A stretch of DNA of 19,146 nt from Stomatobaculum longum (GTDB lineage: Bacteria; Bacillota; Clostridia; Lachnospirales; Lachnospiraceae), in NCBI GenBank assembly GCA_905370385.1, contig CAJPKN010000021.1:1-19146 (forward strand), written 5' to 3'. Shown one piece after another: positions 1-7,402 of the stretch; the stretch's first letter is position 1, and every line of letters starts with the position of its first letter. Below the pieces are notes generated by a model. It was not told the DNA's origin, did no database searches, and saw nothing but the letters and a program-made list of their open reading frames with translations. Both the position numbers and the translations under genes were made by a program.

Positions 1-273
1 ATATATATGCGAAAGGTAAAATAATAGCGGGAAATAATGCTGTATAATATCGCTTAAATGTTGAATTAATTGCGCAAACTGTATATGATAAAGAAAAGCA
101 AAGTTACAAAGTGAGACTTTATTGTAAGAGGCACTTGCGTCGAGGCTGTCTTTGGATAGAGCGCCGGGCGCAACGAAGGGAGGCGGCGGAGACAAGGGCG
201 GAAGGAGCAGATTTTCGGAATTAAGTAGGAATCAGACGGAAACGGAAAGCAAAACGTTGTGCGGAGGTGCAAC
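1..273 (+). other. Upstream leader region of the YfcC permease gene
   Basis: No credible gene is present in this stretch. It holds a good promoter at 61-89, so the predicted transcript starts near 96 and leaves an untranslated leader of roughly 178 nt before the ATG at 274. Bases 1-60 are AT-rich with another TATAAT at 43-48 that lacks a good -35. I do not recognise a riboswitch or T-box; the leader is purine-rich on the plus strand. Confidence 0.5.
61..89 (+). promoter_or_regulatory. Sigma-A-type promoter for the permease/amidohydrolase operon
   Basis: The -35 TTGAAT lies at 61-66 and the -10 TATGAT at 84-89, with a 17-bp spacer. This is close to the housekeeping consensus and is the only well-formed pair upstream of the YfcC gene. 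Confidence 0.65.
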
Positions 274-1683
274 ATGGGAGAACAGGTAAACAAAACAAAG
301 AAACGCGGCTCGATTAATGCGTTTGTCATTGTGTTTCTCGTCATTGTGGGATGCTATATTCTTTCGCTCTTCATCAGCCCGGGCGCCTTTGAGCGCGAGC
401 AGCTGAACGGGCGCACGGTGGTCATTGCGAATTCCTATCACGTCACGGATAAGATTTATCTGGGACCGCAGGCAATCTTTCAGGCAGTGCCGAACGGCCT
501 GGTCTCCTCGGCGGGTATGATGTTCCTTGTCATGCTGGTCGCGGGTTGTATCGAAGTCTACAAGAGAACCGGCGCACTCAATAAGGGTGTTGCGCGCATC
601 CTATCGAAGTCGGAGCGTGTGGGTCACGAGATGATACTTGTGCTCATCATGATTATCTTAGGCGCACTGGGCGGCTTTCTCGGCTGGAACGAACAGATTG
701 TGCCCTTTATACCGATTGTGCTCTCGCTCTGCCTGGCACTCGGCTACGATCTGATGACAGGCATTGCCTGCTCGGCGATGATTGATATGATTAGCTTTTC
801 GTTCTCGCCGACCAGTGTGTACACCGTCGGGATCTCGGATGAAATCGCGGAGCTCCCGATGTTCTCGGGCTTCCTGTTCCGCTTTATTCTGCTCTGCGTC
901 GCGGACTTTATCATCATCCTCTATGTCCTTCGCTATGCGCGCGGCGTGCGGAGCGGAAAGATTCAGTCGCTCACTGCGGACTTAGACAGCGACAAGTTCC
1001 GGGTCGATTACTCGCAGGAGATGCGGGAGCCGCTGACCGGCGGACAGAGTCTTTCCCTGCTTTTCTTTGTCGTGGTTTTCATCACGGCCATCGCGGGTGT
1101 TGCAAAATTCGGTTGGTCGATGAATGACCTCTCGGCCTGCTTCCTCTTCACGGCGATTGCGGCGGGCTTCATTAACCGCATGGCGCCGAACGATATTGTG
1201 AATGCAATCTGCGCCGGTGCGAAGGACGGCCTGGTACCGGCTCTGGTCATAGGCCTTGCGCGCGGCATTCAGTGGATACTCACGGCGTCCGGCATCATAG
1301 ACCCGATTATCTACAGCATTTCGAGACCTTTAAAGAGTCTGCCGGGGCCGGTCGCAGCGATTGCGGTCATGTTCGTGATTGCGATTTTTAACGGTCTCAT
1401 CACCTCGGGTTCCGCGAAAGCCATGGCACTCATGCCCATTTTGATTCCGCTCGCGGATCTCATCGGCATGACGCGGCAGACGATGATACTTGCCTTCCAA
1501 TTCGGCGACGGTCTCACGAACTCGCTCTGGTTTACGAGCGGCACCCTGCTCATCTTCTTAACGATTGCGGGCATTCCTTTAAAGAAATGGTGGAAGTTTG
1601 TCACGCCCTTGATTACGATGTTATTTGTGGTCTGTATGATAGCCTTGATTGTCGCGACCAAGATTCACTACGGACCGTTCTGA
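274..1683 (+). CDS. YfcC family transporter (DcuC/ArcD-like permease)
   Basis: This is a 470-residue polytopic inner-membrane protein with about 11-12 hydrophobic segments. The first (about residues 15-35) is followed by a short extracytoplasmic stretch and then alternating helices to the C terminus, matching the usual YfcC/C4-dicarboxylate anaerobic carrier layout. Family members are secondary carriers for dicarboxylates, basic amino acids or small peptides; the substrate cannot be read from sequence. An in-frame GTG exists at 259, but GGAGG at 263-267 is correctly spaced for the ATG at 274, so I start there. The M20 amidohydrolase follows after 114 nt on the same strand with no terminator between, suggesting co-transcription and a substrate that is hydrolysed after import. 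Family assignment is confident, substrate is not. Confidence 0.85.
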   Translation: MGEQVNKTKKRGSINAFVIVFLVIVGCYILSLFISPGAFEREQLNGRTVVIANSYHVTDKIYLGPQAIFQAVPNGLVSSAGMMFLVMLVAGCIEVYKRTGALNKGVARILSKSERVGHEMILVLIMIILGALGGFLGWNEQIVPFIPIVLSLCLALGYDLMTGIACSAMIDMISFSFSPTSVYTVGISDEIAELPMFSGFLFRFILLCVADFIIILYVLRYARGVRSGKIQSLTADLDSDKFRVDYSQEMREPLTGGQSLSLLFFVVVFITAIAGVAKFGWSMNDLSACFLFTAIAAGFINRMAPNDIVNAICAGAKDGLVPALVIGLARGIQWILTASGIIDPIIYSISRPLKSLPGPVAAIAVMFVIAIFNGLITSGSAKAMALMPILIPLADLIGMTRQTMILAFQFGDGLTNSLWFTSGTLLIFLTIAGIPLKKWWKFVTPLITMLFVVCMIALIVATKIHYGPF

Positions 1684-1731
1684 GCAGGGATAGAGCTTAC
1701 AGATACGCGATACACGGAGAAAGCATGATGA

Positions 1732-1767
1732 GCGCGGGGAAGCCGGAAGCGGTGTTTGTCCCCGCGC
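1732..1767 (+). other. Intercistronic GC-rich hairpin between permease and amidohydrolase genes
   Basis: GCGCGGGGA at 1732-1740 pairs perfectly with TCCCCGCGC at 1759-1767. The 18-nt loop can itself form a small CCG/CGG stem. No T-run follows (the next bases are GATAAGAG), so it is not a normal Rho-independent terminator. It may stabilise or differentially process the two-gene message. This is inference from structure only. Confidence 0.45.
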
Positions 1768-1797
1768 GATAAGAGAAACGTCAGGGGGTAAGCTGTT

Positions 1798-2973
1798 ATG
1801 ATTGATATTTTGGCAGAGGGAACTGCGCTGCGCGAAGAACTCGTGGAACTGCGCCGCTATTTTCATGCGCACCCGGAGCAGTCCTGGCAGGAGTTCAATA
1901 CACAGAAAAAGATTTGTGACTATTTGGATGCGCTCGGCATCCCCTATGTGAAGGTCTGTAAGACCGGGGTGATTGCGACCGTAGCGGGGAAGCATTCCAA
2001 GGAGAAGGTGCTCGGCATACGCGCGGATATCGATGCGCTGCCGGTCACGGAGCTTTCGGAGGTCGCATGGAAGTCAGAGAATGAGGGCTGTATGCACGCC
2101 TGCGGGCATGACACACATATCACCATGTTGCTCGGCACAGCCAAGCTCTTAAAGAAGATGGAGGATGAGCTCACGATTACGGTGAAGCTCTTATTCCAGC
2201 CCGCGGAGGAGTTCATTGCGGACAGCGGCGCGGGGCTTATGAAGGATGAACCGGAAGTCTTGGCCTGCGACCGTCTGATTGCCATGCACATCTGGAGTAA
2301 GATTCCTGCGGGCTATGCCTCGCTCCGCTACGGACCGGTTATGTCGGCGGCAGATACCTTTGATTTTCACGTGAAAGGCAAGGGCGGACACGGTGCCCTG
2401 CCGCACCAGACGGTGGATCCGATTGTGGCGGGGGCGGAGCTGGTCATGTCCCTGCAGCGCCTGGTCTCAAGAGAACTGAATCCGCTGGAACCCGCGGTGA
2501 TCAGTGTGACCTCGTTTGTCTCGGGCACCACCTCGAACGTGATACCGGGAGAGGCACATCTCATGGGAACCGCGAGAACATTTAATCCGGAGATACGAGA
2601 TCGCTATCCCGCGATGCTGCGCCGCGTTGCGGACGGCGTTGCCATGGCGACCGGAACCGAGATTCAGCTCGATTATCACCCGGGACCGCCGCCGACCATC
2701 AACGACGATGCCTGCGTGGATACGGGGCGGAGAGCAGCCGAAAGAGTTTTCGGAAAAGATCATCTTCTCGACTGGGAGCAGCAGATGGGCGGCGAGGACT
2801 TTGCTAAGTACGAGGCGCCGAAGTGCCTTCTGTTCCTCGGCGGCGGCTTTTCGGAAGAGGCGCAGCGCTACCCGCAGCACAGCCCCTACTTCGATATCGA
2901 TGAGAGTGCCTTGGAACTCGGCGTCCGCTACTTCTTAGAGTATGTGCGGGAGTACGCCAACGAGAAAGAATAA
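1798..2973 (+). CDS. M20 family metallopeptidase / amidohydrolase (M20D type)
   Basis: This is a 391-residue cytoplasmic metalloenzyme, a normal length for the IAA-amino-acid hydrolase/HipO/N-acyl-amino-acid amidohydrolase group, which cleave amide bonds of N-acylated amino acids. Visible motifs are DIDALPVTE (about 77-85), MHACGHDTH (99-107) with metal ligands C102 and H104, PAEE with E137/E138, AMHIWS with H164, the dimerisation-domain start GGHGALPH (about 196-203), and a C-terminal GGEDFA followed by a late histidine in YPQHSPYF. Cys at the first ligand position is typical of M20D. AGGGGG at 1783-1788 is well spaced for the ATG. It follows the YfcC permease, so the likely substrate is what that carrier imports. 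The exact acyl or peptide substrate is unknown. Confidence 0.9.
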   Translation: MIDILAEGTALREELVELRRYFHAHPEQSWQEFNTQKKICDYLDALGIPYVKVCKTGVIATVAGKHSKEKVLGIRADIDALPVTELSEVAWKSENEGCMHACGHDTHITMLLGTAKLLKKMEDELTITVKLLFQPAEEFIADSGAGLMKDEPEVLACDRLIAMHIWSKIPAGYASLRYGPVMSAADTFDFHVKGKGGHGALPHQTVDPIVAGAELVMSLQRLVSRELNPLEPAVISVTSFVSGTTSNVIPGEAHLMGTARTFNPEIRDRYPAMLRRVADGVAMATGTEIQLDYHPGPPPTINDDACVDTGRRAAERVFGKDHLLDWEQQMGGEDFAKYEAPKCLLFLGGGFSEEAQRYPQHSPYFDIDESALELGVRYFLEYVREYANEKE

Positions 2974-3193
2974 AGAGATATCCTTAGCTTGCGGTAGCCG
3001 GAAACAGCAGTTTGGGGATAAAAACAAGAAAGCATAGTGATACGAAGAAATGAGCAGCTTGTGGGATACAGCGCCAAGCAAGCGAAGCAGAAAACAGAGT
3101 TAGGTAAGAAGAGTTGAAAACAGTGTCAGCAACAGAAGTGGAAATAGAATTGAGGAACGACAGCAAAAGTAGCGCTTACCGGATGGAAAGCTT

Positions 3194-3220
3194 GCCTGCA
3201 CCGAATCGGTGCAGGCTTTT
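3194..3220 (+). terminator. Rho-independent terminator
   Basis: GCCTGCACC (3194-3202) pairs with GGTGCAGGC (3208-3216) across a GAATC loop, followed by TTTT at 3217-3220. The stem is strong and the T-run short. It would end the permease/amidohydrolase transcript. It lies only about 35 nt before the next start codon, so it could also act as an attenuator for that gene. Confidence 0.65.
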
Positions 3221-3243
3221 GATGATTCGCTACGGAGTATCGA

Positions 3244-3250
3244 AGGAGAG
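3244..3250 (+). promoter_or_regulatory. Ribosome binding site deciding a TTG start
   Basis: AGGAGAG at 3244-3250 lies 5 nt before the TTG at 3256. No ATG or GTG further down is equally well placed, so TTG is taken as the initiator. Confidence 0.5.
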
Positions 3251-3255
3251 AGGCA

Positions 3256-4152
3256 TTGCGGAAATCATATCGTGAACTGACAGAGGAAATTAAAACGGAC
3301 GGGGAGAGGCTTAAACTCATTGCAGCGCTCGGGAGCAGCGATGACCTCGCTTATCACTATGCGCTGATCTGCGAGGACTGGGCGGCGGGCGGAACGCTTA
3401 TGCTCGAGAACAGCTTCGACCGGCACGGAGAAGCGGGGATTGTTTTTTTGCTCGAGTGGCTCAGAGCGTTAGGGACTGCTTCAAAAACGGACGCAAGTGC
3501 AGCTGTCGGTACAGCTGTTGATTCGGGTGCAGGTAGGGAGATAAGTACCGACACGCTTGGTGCAAAAAAACTGCAGCAAGACGCGGGACAGATCCGGCAG
3601 CGAAACGGTGAACAGGACGGTCAACAGGACTGTCAGCAAGACCATGAGCAGGACTGTAGACAGGGTGGAGAGGCAGATACCGCTTACCTCGCCGCCAAAA
3701 TTCTCTCGCAGTTAAGACACAGGGACTTTTATGCCGCGCGCGCCAAAGAGCTGGCAGCACTTCTGACCGCAAGATGGGAAATTTCGGATATCGCGCTTCG
3801 AAGAAAGCAAATCATTGCCCTCGGTTGGATCGGTTCTGGGTCGGAAATCAATCTTCTGATTGACTCTATGCAGAGCGATTCGGATGCGCTCTGCCGCGCC
3901 TGGGCGGCAGCCGCGCTCATGCAGCTTTCGTTCCACGGTGTGGCGGCAGATGTTTTGCGGGAGAGAACGAAGACTGCCTTTGCGGAAGCAATACAGAAGG
4001 AGGGCGACTTGAATGCTGCCGGCATCATGATAGAGGCGGCACAGACGCTCTTCGGAAAGAAGTGGATATCCGCCGCGGCAGCGGAAGCGGCAGAGTCCGA
4101 GTCGATTGAAAAGGCGAGAAAATCGGCCCTCCGTTTTCTCGGCAAAGCCTGA
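3256..4152 (+). CDS. HEAT-repeat-like alpha-helical protein with a low-complexity QD-repeat insert
   Basis: The 298-residue product has no signal peptide or membrane segment and is predicted cytoplasmic. Residues 1-72 and about 142-298 are helical and alanine/leucine-rich. The stretch around 182-225 (IIALGWIGSGSEINLLIDSM and what follows) looks like HEAT-type helical hairpins, which usually act as protein-binding scaffolds. Residues about 75-140 are a polar, probably disordered linker containing four QDxQ-like units (120-136) encoded by degenerate 12-bp repeats. Translation starts at TTG. It is preceded by a terminator and followed by a new promoter, so it may be monocistronic. I do not recognise a specific function; the HEAT assignment is tentative. 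Confidence 0.6.
   Translation: MRKSYRELTEEIKTDGERLKLIAALGSSDDLAYHYALICEDWAAGGTLMLENSFDRHGEAGIVFLLEWLRALGTASKTDASAAVGTAVDSGAGREISTDTLGAKKLQQDAGQIRQRNGEQDGQQDCQQDHEQDCRQGGEADTAYLAAKILSQLRHRDFYAARAKELAALLTARWEISDIALRRKQIIALGWIGSGSEINLLIDSMQSDSDALCRAWAAAALMQLSFHGVAADVLRERTKTAFAEAIQKEGDLNAAGIMIEAAQTLFGKKWISAAAAEAAESESIEKARKSALRFLGKA
3613..3663 (+). repeat. Degenerate 12-bp tandem repeat inside the HEAT-like gene
   Basis: Four 12-bp units at 3613-3624, 3625-3636, 3637-3648 and 3649-3660, plus a partial CAG, encode QDGQ, QDCQ, QDHE, QDCR and Q. Because the unit is a multiple of three, copy-number change would lengthen or shorten the linker without a frameshift. Confidence 0.7.
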
Positions 4153-4170
4153 ATTCCTTGTCGCCTTTGA

Positions 4171-4199
4171 TTGCGTTGTCTATTTGCTTTGCCTATAAT
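4171..4199 (+). promoter_or_regulatory. Promoter for the Pr6Pr-like / ABC-F operon
   Basis: A perfect -10 TATAAT is at 4194-4199, with TTGCGT at 4171-4176 and a 17-bp spacer. The -35 matches only its TTG half. The predicted leader before the ATG at 4324 is about 118 nt, with no recognised regulatory fold. Confidence 0.6.
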
Positions 4200-4323
4200 G
4201 AATTCAACTCAAACTGCCGTATACCGGGCACTCAAATGCTCTTTTGCCGCACATTGCATCGGTTTAAGGGGCATCGGGCAAGGGACGGCAGAGCAATGGT
4301 TTTCGGAATAGGAGACGGAATTC

Positions 4324-4977
4324 ATGACAAATCAGACAAAACAAGCAAGGGAGTTAAGAGATTGCGGAAGGAGCAAGCCGGGAGCAGCCATTCTGATCGG
4401 GCATGTTCTGCTCTTGCTCTTTGAACTGGCGGTGGTCGTACACGGCTTTGCGGACGAGGGGTTAGCGACACTCCGCTTTTACACGACGGATTCCAATCTG
4501 CTCTGTGGCATCGCTTCGGCGCTCTATCTTTGGACCTATTTCCGGGGCGGAAATGTGAAAGGGAGCGAGGCAGGGCTGCTTACGCTGCTCCGCTTTATTG
4601 CGACAAGCTGCCTGCTTGTGACTTTCACGGTGGTATTACTGGTACTCGGTCCGGAGAACGGTTTTGCACATGAGTTCCTCGACGGCACGAGACTATTCAG
4701 CCACCTTCTCTGCCCGTTCTTATCCCTGATTTTATTTCTCTTCGGCGATGAACTCGCATCCTTTTCCTACATTTCCCGCGCGCTCTTTACGACCCTCCTT
4801 TATGCCGTGCCCATGATACTCTTAAACGCGGCGGGAGTGGTCTCCGGTCCCTACAGCTTCTTAAAAATTCGGGAGCAGAGCGCACAGGCGACCATATTCT
4901 GGATTGTCGTGATCCTCGGTGGAAACGCAGTTCTTGCCTGGGGCGCGGTGCTCTTACAGCGGCGCATTCGTCACTGA
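4324..4977 (+). CDS. Pr6Pr family-like integral membrane protein
   Basis: This 217-residue protein has about six hydrophobic segments: around residues 20-38, 58-72, 85-108, 120-140, 152-172 and 188-208. The FYTTDSNLLCGIASALY segment after helix 1 and the HLLCPFLSLILF segment with a conserved-looking His in the middle resemble the Pr6Pr/FAR-17a/AIG1-like membrane family found in many Firmicutes. No biochemical role is established that I can name. GGAG at 4311-4314 precedes the ATG with about 9-nt spacing. The ABC-F gene follows after 30 nt with its own strong ribosome site, so the two share a transcript, but a functional link is not evident. The family call is from memory of the sequence pattern. 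Confidence 0.65.
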   Translation: MTNQTKQARELRDCGRSKPGAAILIGHVLLLLFELAVVVHGFADEGLATLRFYTTDSNLLCGIASALYLWTYFRGGNVKGSEAGLLTLLRFIATSCLLVTFTVVLLVLGPENGFAHEFLDGTRLFSHLLCPFLSLILFLFGDELASFSYISRALFTTLLYAVPMILLNAAGVVSGPYSFLKIREQSAQATIFWIVVILGGNAVLAWGAVLLQRRIRH

Positions 4978-4993
4978 AGCTGTTTCTGCTGAG

Positions 4994-5001
4994 AAAGGAG
5001 G
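4994..5001 (+). promoter_or_regulatory. Strong ribosome binding site deciding the TTG start of the ABC-F gene
   Basis: AAAGGAGG lies 6 nt before TTG at 5008. This near-perfect anti-16S match, and the fact that the protein begins with the expected first beta-strand (LQIKNLNI), support the TTG initiator. Confidence 0.7.
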
Positions 5002-5007
5002 CTGTCC

Positions 5008-6567
5008 TTGCTCCAAATCAAGAATCTCAATATAGAACATCGGCGCGATTTGCGCGTCATTCTGGAGAACTTTAACCTGGTTCTGAATACCGGTGATAAG
5101 GCGGTTATCATCGGCGAGGAGGGAAACGGGAAGTCTACCCTGCTCAAGTGGATCTTTGACCCCGCCCTTGTCGCGGCCTACGCGGAGTGCGGCGGTGAAC
5201 GTATCTTGGGGACAGAGCGGCTTTCGTATTTGCCGCAGGAGCTGCCGGATGAGCGGAAAGGCCTCTCGGTCTATGAATTCTTTTCGGCGACGGATGCGTT
5301 TTTTGACTACAGTCCGAAGGAACTCTCAGAGCTCGCTGCGCGCTTTCGCCTGTCGCCGGAGTTTTTTTACGGAGAGCAGCGCATGGACACACTCTCCGGC
5401 GGCGAGAAGGTGAAGGCACAGCTGCTCCGTATCTTTTTGGAGCGGCCTACGGTACTTTTGCTCGACGAGCCCTCGAATGACTTAGATCTTGCCACGCTCG
5501 AATTATTGGAAAGTCTGATTAATGAGTGGGAAGGCATTGTCCTCTTTACTTCTCACGATGAAACCTTGATTGAGCGGACGGCGACTGTGGTGATTCACTT
5601 AGAACAGCTGAAGCGGAAAAGCGAGAGCCGCTATGCGGTGGTGCGTGATAGCTATCTTCGCTACCGGCAGCAGCGCGCGGAACTTTTTGTGCGAAAGACC
5701 CAACAGGCAGAGAACGAGCGCAAGGAGAAAAGGCTCCGGGATGAAAAATACGCTCGGCTCTACAACTCGGTGGAGCGGGCCTTATCAAGTGTTTCCCGTC
5801 AGGCACCTGGTGAGGGGAAGAACTTAAAAGACAAGATGCATGTTGTGAAGGCCATGGGAAAGCGCTTTGAAAAAGAAGACGCGGAGATGACCGAAGTGCC
5901 GGAGCAGGAAGAGGCGATTTTCTTTCGGCTCGGCGGCGAGGCGGCAGTGATGCCACAGGGTAAAACAGTGATTGACTATGCCCTCGCGGAACTGAAAACG
6001 CCGGACGGTGAACGTCTGTTGGCAAGAGACATACACCTCAAATTGCGCGGGCCCGAAAAACTCTGCATCATAGGCGAGAACGGCGCGGGAAAGACGAGCT
6101 TGCTTCGCAGAATTGCGGCGGATTTGCTCGCGCGAAAAGATCTCCGCGCGCAGTATATGCCGCAGAACTATGAGGATTTGTTGGACTTGGAACGAACCCC
6201 GGTCGACTTCTTGGACAGCAGCGGTGATAAGGCAGTCCGCACCAAAATTCGCACCTATCTCGGAGCGCTTAAATTCACGGCAGAGGAGATGGATCACCCC
6301 ATGCGGGAACTCTCCGGCGGCCAAAAGGCCAAGGTCTTGCTCCTCAAAATGAGCCTCTCGGATGCGAACGTCCTGCTACTCGATGAGCCGACACGCAACT
6401 TTTCGCCGCTCTCGGGCCCTGTGATTCGAAGCCTGTTGGCCGCGTTCCCGGGGGCTGTTATCAGCATCTCCCACGACAGAAAGTATATCGAAGAGGTCTG
6501 CACGCGCGTGTTGCGCTTGACGGAGACAGGATTGGTTTCCGCGCCGGAATTCGGCAAGCGGAATTGA
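5008..6567 (+). CDS. ABC-F family ATP-binding cassette protein
   Basis: The 519-residue soluble protein has two ABC ATPase domains and no membrane segments, the ABC-F layout. Domain 1: Walker A GEEGNGKS (36-43), signature LSGGE (129-133), Walker B LLLDEPSNDLD (150-160), switch SHD (about 182-184). A charged inter-domain linker covers about 200-300. Domain 2: Walker A GENGAGKT (356-363), signature LSGGQ (435-439), Walker B VLLLDEPTRNFSP (455-467), switch SHD (488-490). ABC-F proteins act on the ribosome as translation factors or antibiotic-protection proteins rather than transporters. In domain 2 the usual NHLD after DEPT is replaced by RNFSP. Whether it gives antibiotic protection cannot be told from sequence. 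A terminator follows. Confidence 0.88.
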   Translation: MLQIKNLNIEHRRDLRVILENFNLVLNTGDKAVIIGEEGNGKSTLLKWIFDPALVAAYAECGGERILGTERLSYLPQELPDERKGLSVYEFFSATDAFFDYSPKELSELAARFRLSPEFFYGEQRMDTLSGGEKVKAQLLRIFLERPTVLLLDEPSNDLDLATLELLESLINEWEGIVLFTSHDETLIERTATVVIHLEQLKRKSESRYAVVRDSYLRYRQQRAELFVRKTQQAENERKEKRLRDEKYARLYNSVERALSSVSRQAPGEGKNLKDKMHVVKAMGKRFEKEDAEMTEVPEQEEAIFFRLGGEAAVMPQGKTVIDYALAELKTPDGERLLARDIHLKLRGPEKLCIIGENGAGKTSLLRRIAADLLARKDLRAQYMPQNYEDLLDLERTPVDFLDSSGDKAVRTKIRTYLGALKFTAEEMDHPMRELSGGQKAKVLLLKMSLSDANVLLLDEPTRNFSPLSGPVIRSLLAAFPGAVISISHDRKYIEEVCTRVLRLTETGLVSAPEFGKRN

Positions 6568-6630
6568 GACTGTGTTTATATTACAGAGACAGGTTTGGTG
6601 TTCTTCCGGAAGAAAATCGCTTTGTAAGCG

Positions 6631-6661
6631 GGTTTCCGAGGGACTCGAAGCCTGTTTTTTT
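6631..6661 (+). terminator. Rho-independent terminator after the ABC-F gene
   Basis: GGTTTCCGAG (6631-6640) pairs with CTCGAAGCC (6644-6652) with one bulged C, a 3-nt loop and one G-U pair, followed by a run of seven T at 6655-6661. Confidence 0.75.
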
Positions 6662-6677
6662 ATTGCGGAAAAGCAGT

Positions 6678-6705
6678 TTGATAAATTCAAAAAGCATGCT
6701 ATGAT
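6678..6705 (+). promoter_or_regulatory. Promoter for the lipoprotein gene
   Basis: TTGATA at 6678-6683 and TATGAT at 6700-6705 with a 16-bp spacer, directly after the ABC-F terminator. The leader to the ATG at 6872 would be about 160 nt and is very purine-rich (47 of 60 bases in 6721-6780). Confidence 0.65.
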
Positions 6706-6871
6706 GCTGATAAATAATTACAAAATAACGGAGAGATGCAATAAAAAGTAGACAAAAGCAGTAGAGCGATAGGGACGAAAGCGGCTTGGCGCGAAAGAAA
6801 AGACGGAATCAGAGACCGGAGTGCGTGACGACCGGGGGATGACTCGGTGCAAAGAAAGGGAGGAGAGAACA

Positions 6872-7402
6872 ATGAAACGCGGGATAATAGGTATGAAGAA
6901 GCGGAGCGGACTAGGGCTTATCCTGCTGCTGCTCGCTTTTCTCTTGGTCGGCTGCGGCGGAAAGGATGGGCAGGAGACAGCCGGAGAGAGCAAGGAAAAG
7001 CAGCTCAGCGGCAAGGCGGAAGGGTACACGGGAGAGGAGTTGGAGGCTCTCTGCGGGGAGTGGAGCGCTGTCTACGGGCTCTTCACTTCCTATGAGGAAG
7101 ACGGTGAGAAGACGGAGCAATTTTCCATGGCGAGCGATGATTCGATGGCTGAGAATGATCTTGTTCTCTACACGGAAGACGGAGCGCTTTACGCAGACTA
7201 TCGGGATTCCGTGATGACTTGCTATCATCTTCCGATGGAGCGGGTAAAGGAAAAGCTCTACGAGGGCTATGAGGGCTACGACTGGTATCTGGTCGCGAAA
7301 CCGGGGCGCTGGGAGGAAGTTCCTCTGCGCTTTGGACTGAATGATAAGGGAGAATTACTCCGCTTTAACGCGGGTGAGGAAGAGGGGGATAGATGGGAAT
7401 AG
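6872..7402 (+). CDS. Lipoprotein, N-terminal part of a frameshifted gene
   Basis: The 176-residue product starts with KR-rich residues, a hydrophobic core (about 14-26) and a lipobox ending LVGC with the lipidated Cys at position 28, so it is exported and anchored to the outer face of the membrane. After a charged linker, residues about 50-170 alternate short strands with aromatic and acidic residues and may form a small beta-barrel-like domain that I cannot name. GGGAGG at 6858-6863 selects the ATG at 6872 over the upstream GTG at 6821. The frame ends at a TAG (7400-7402) created inside a perfect 10-bp tandem duplication. Without one copy, it reads straight into the beta-helix region, giving 456 residues. 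It may be a broken gene, a phase-variable gene, or an assembly error. Confidence 0.75.
   Translation: MKRGIIGMKKRSGLGLILLLLAFLLVGCGGKDGQETAGESKEKQLSGKAEGYTGEELEALCGEWSAVYGLFTSYEEDGEKTEQFSMASDDSMAENDLVLYTEDGALYADYRDSVMTCYHLPMERVKEKLYEGYEGYDWYLVAKPGRWEEVPLRFGLNDKGELLRFNAGEEEGDRWE

Larger units (their letters stand above)
2974..3255 (+). other. Non-coding purine-rich stretch with terminator
   Basis: No supported gene lies here. The first 200 nt are strongly purine-rich on the plus strand (43 of 60 bases in 3001-3060 are A or G). A terminator-like hairpin sits at 3194-3220, just upstream of the ribosome site of the next gene. No clear promoter pair was found, so the start of the next transcript is unresolved. 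Confidence 0.4.

Noticed and set aside
4158..4424. Open frame of 88 codons upstream of and overlapping the Pr6Pr-like gene
   Set aside because: It covers the promoter at 4171-4199, has no ribosome site, and its product is low in recognisable structure. The overlapping frame starting at 4324 is clearly the membrane protein.
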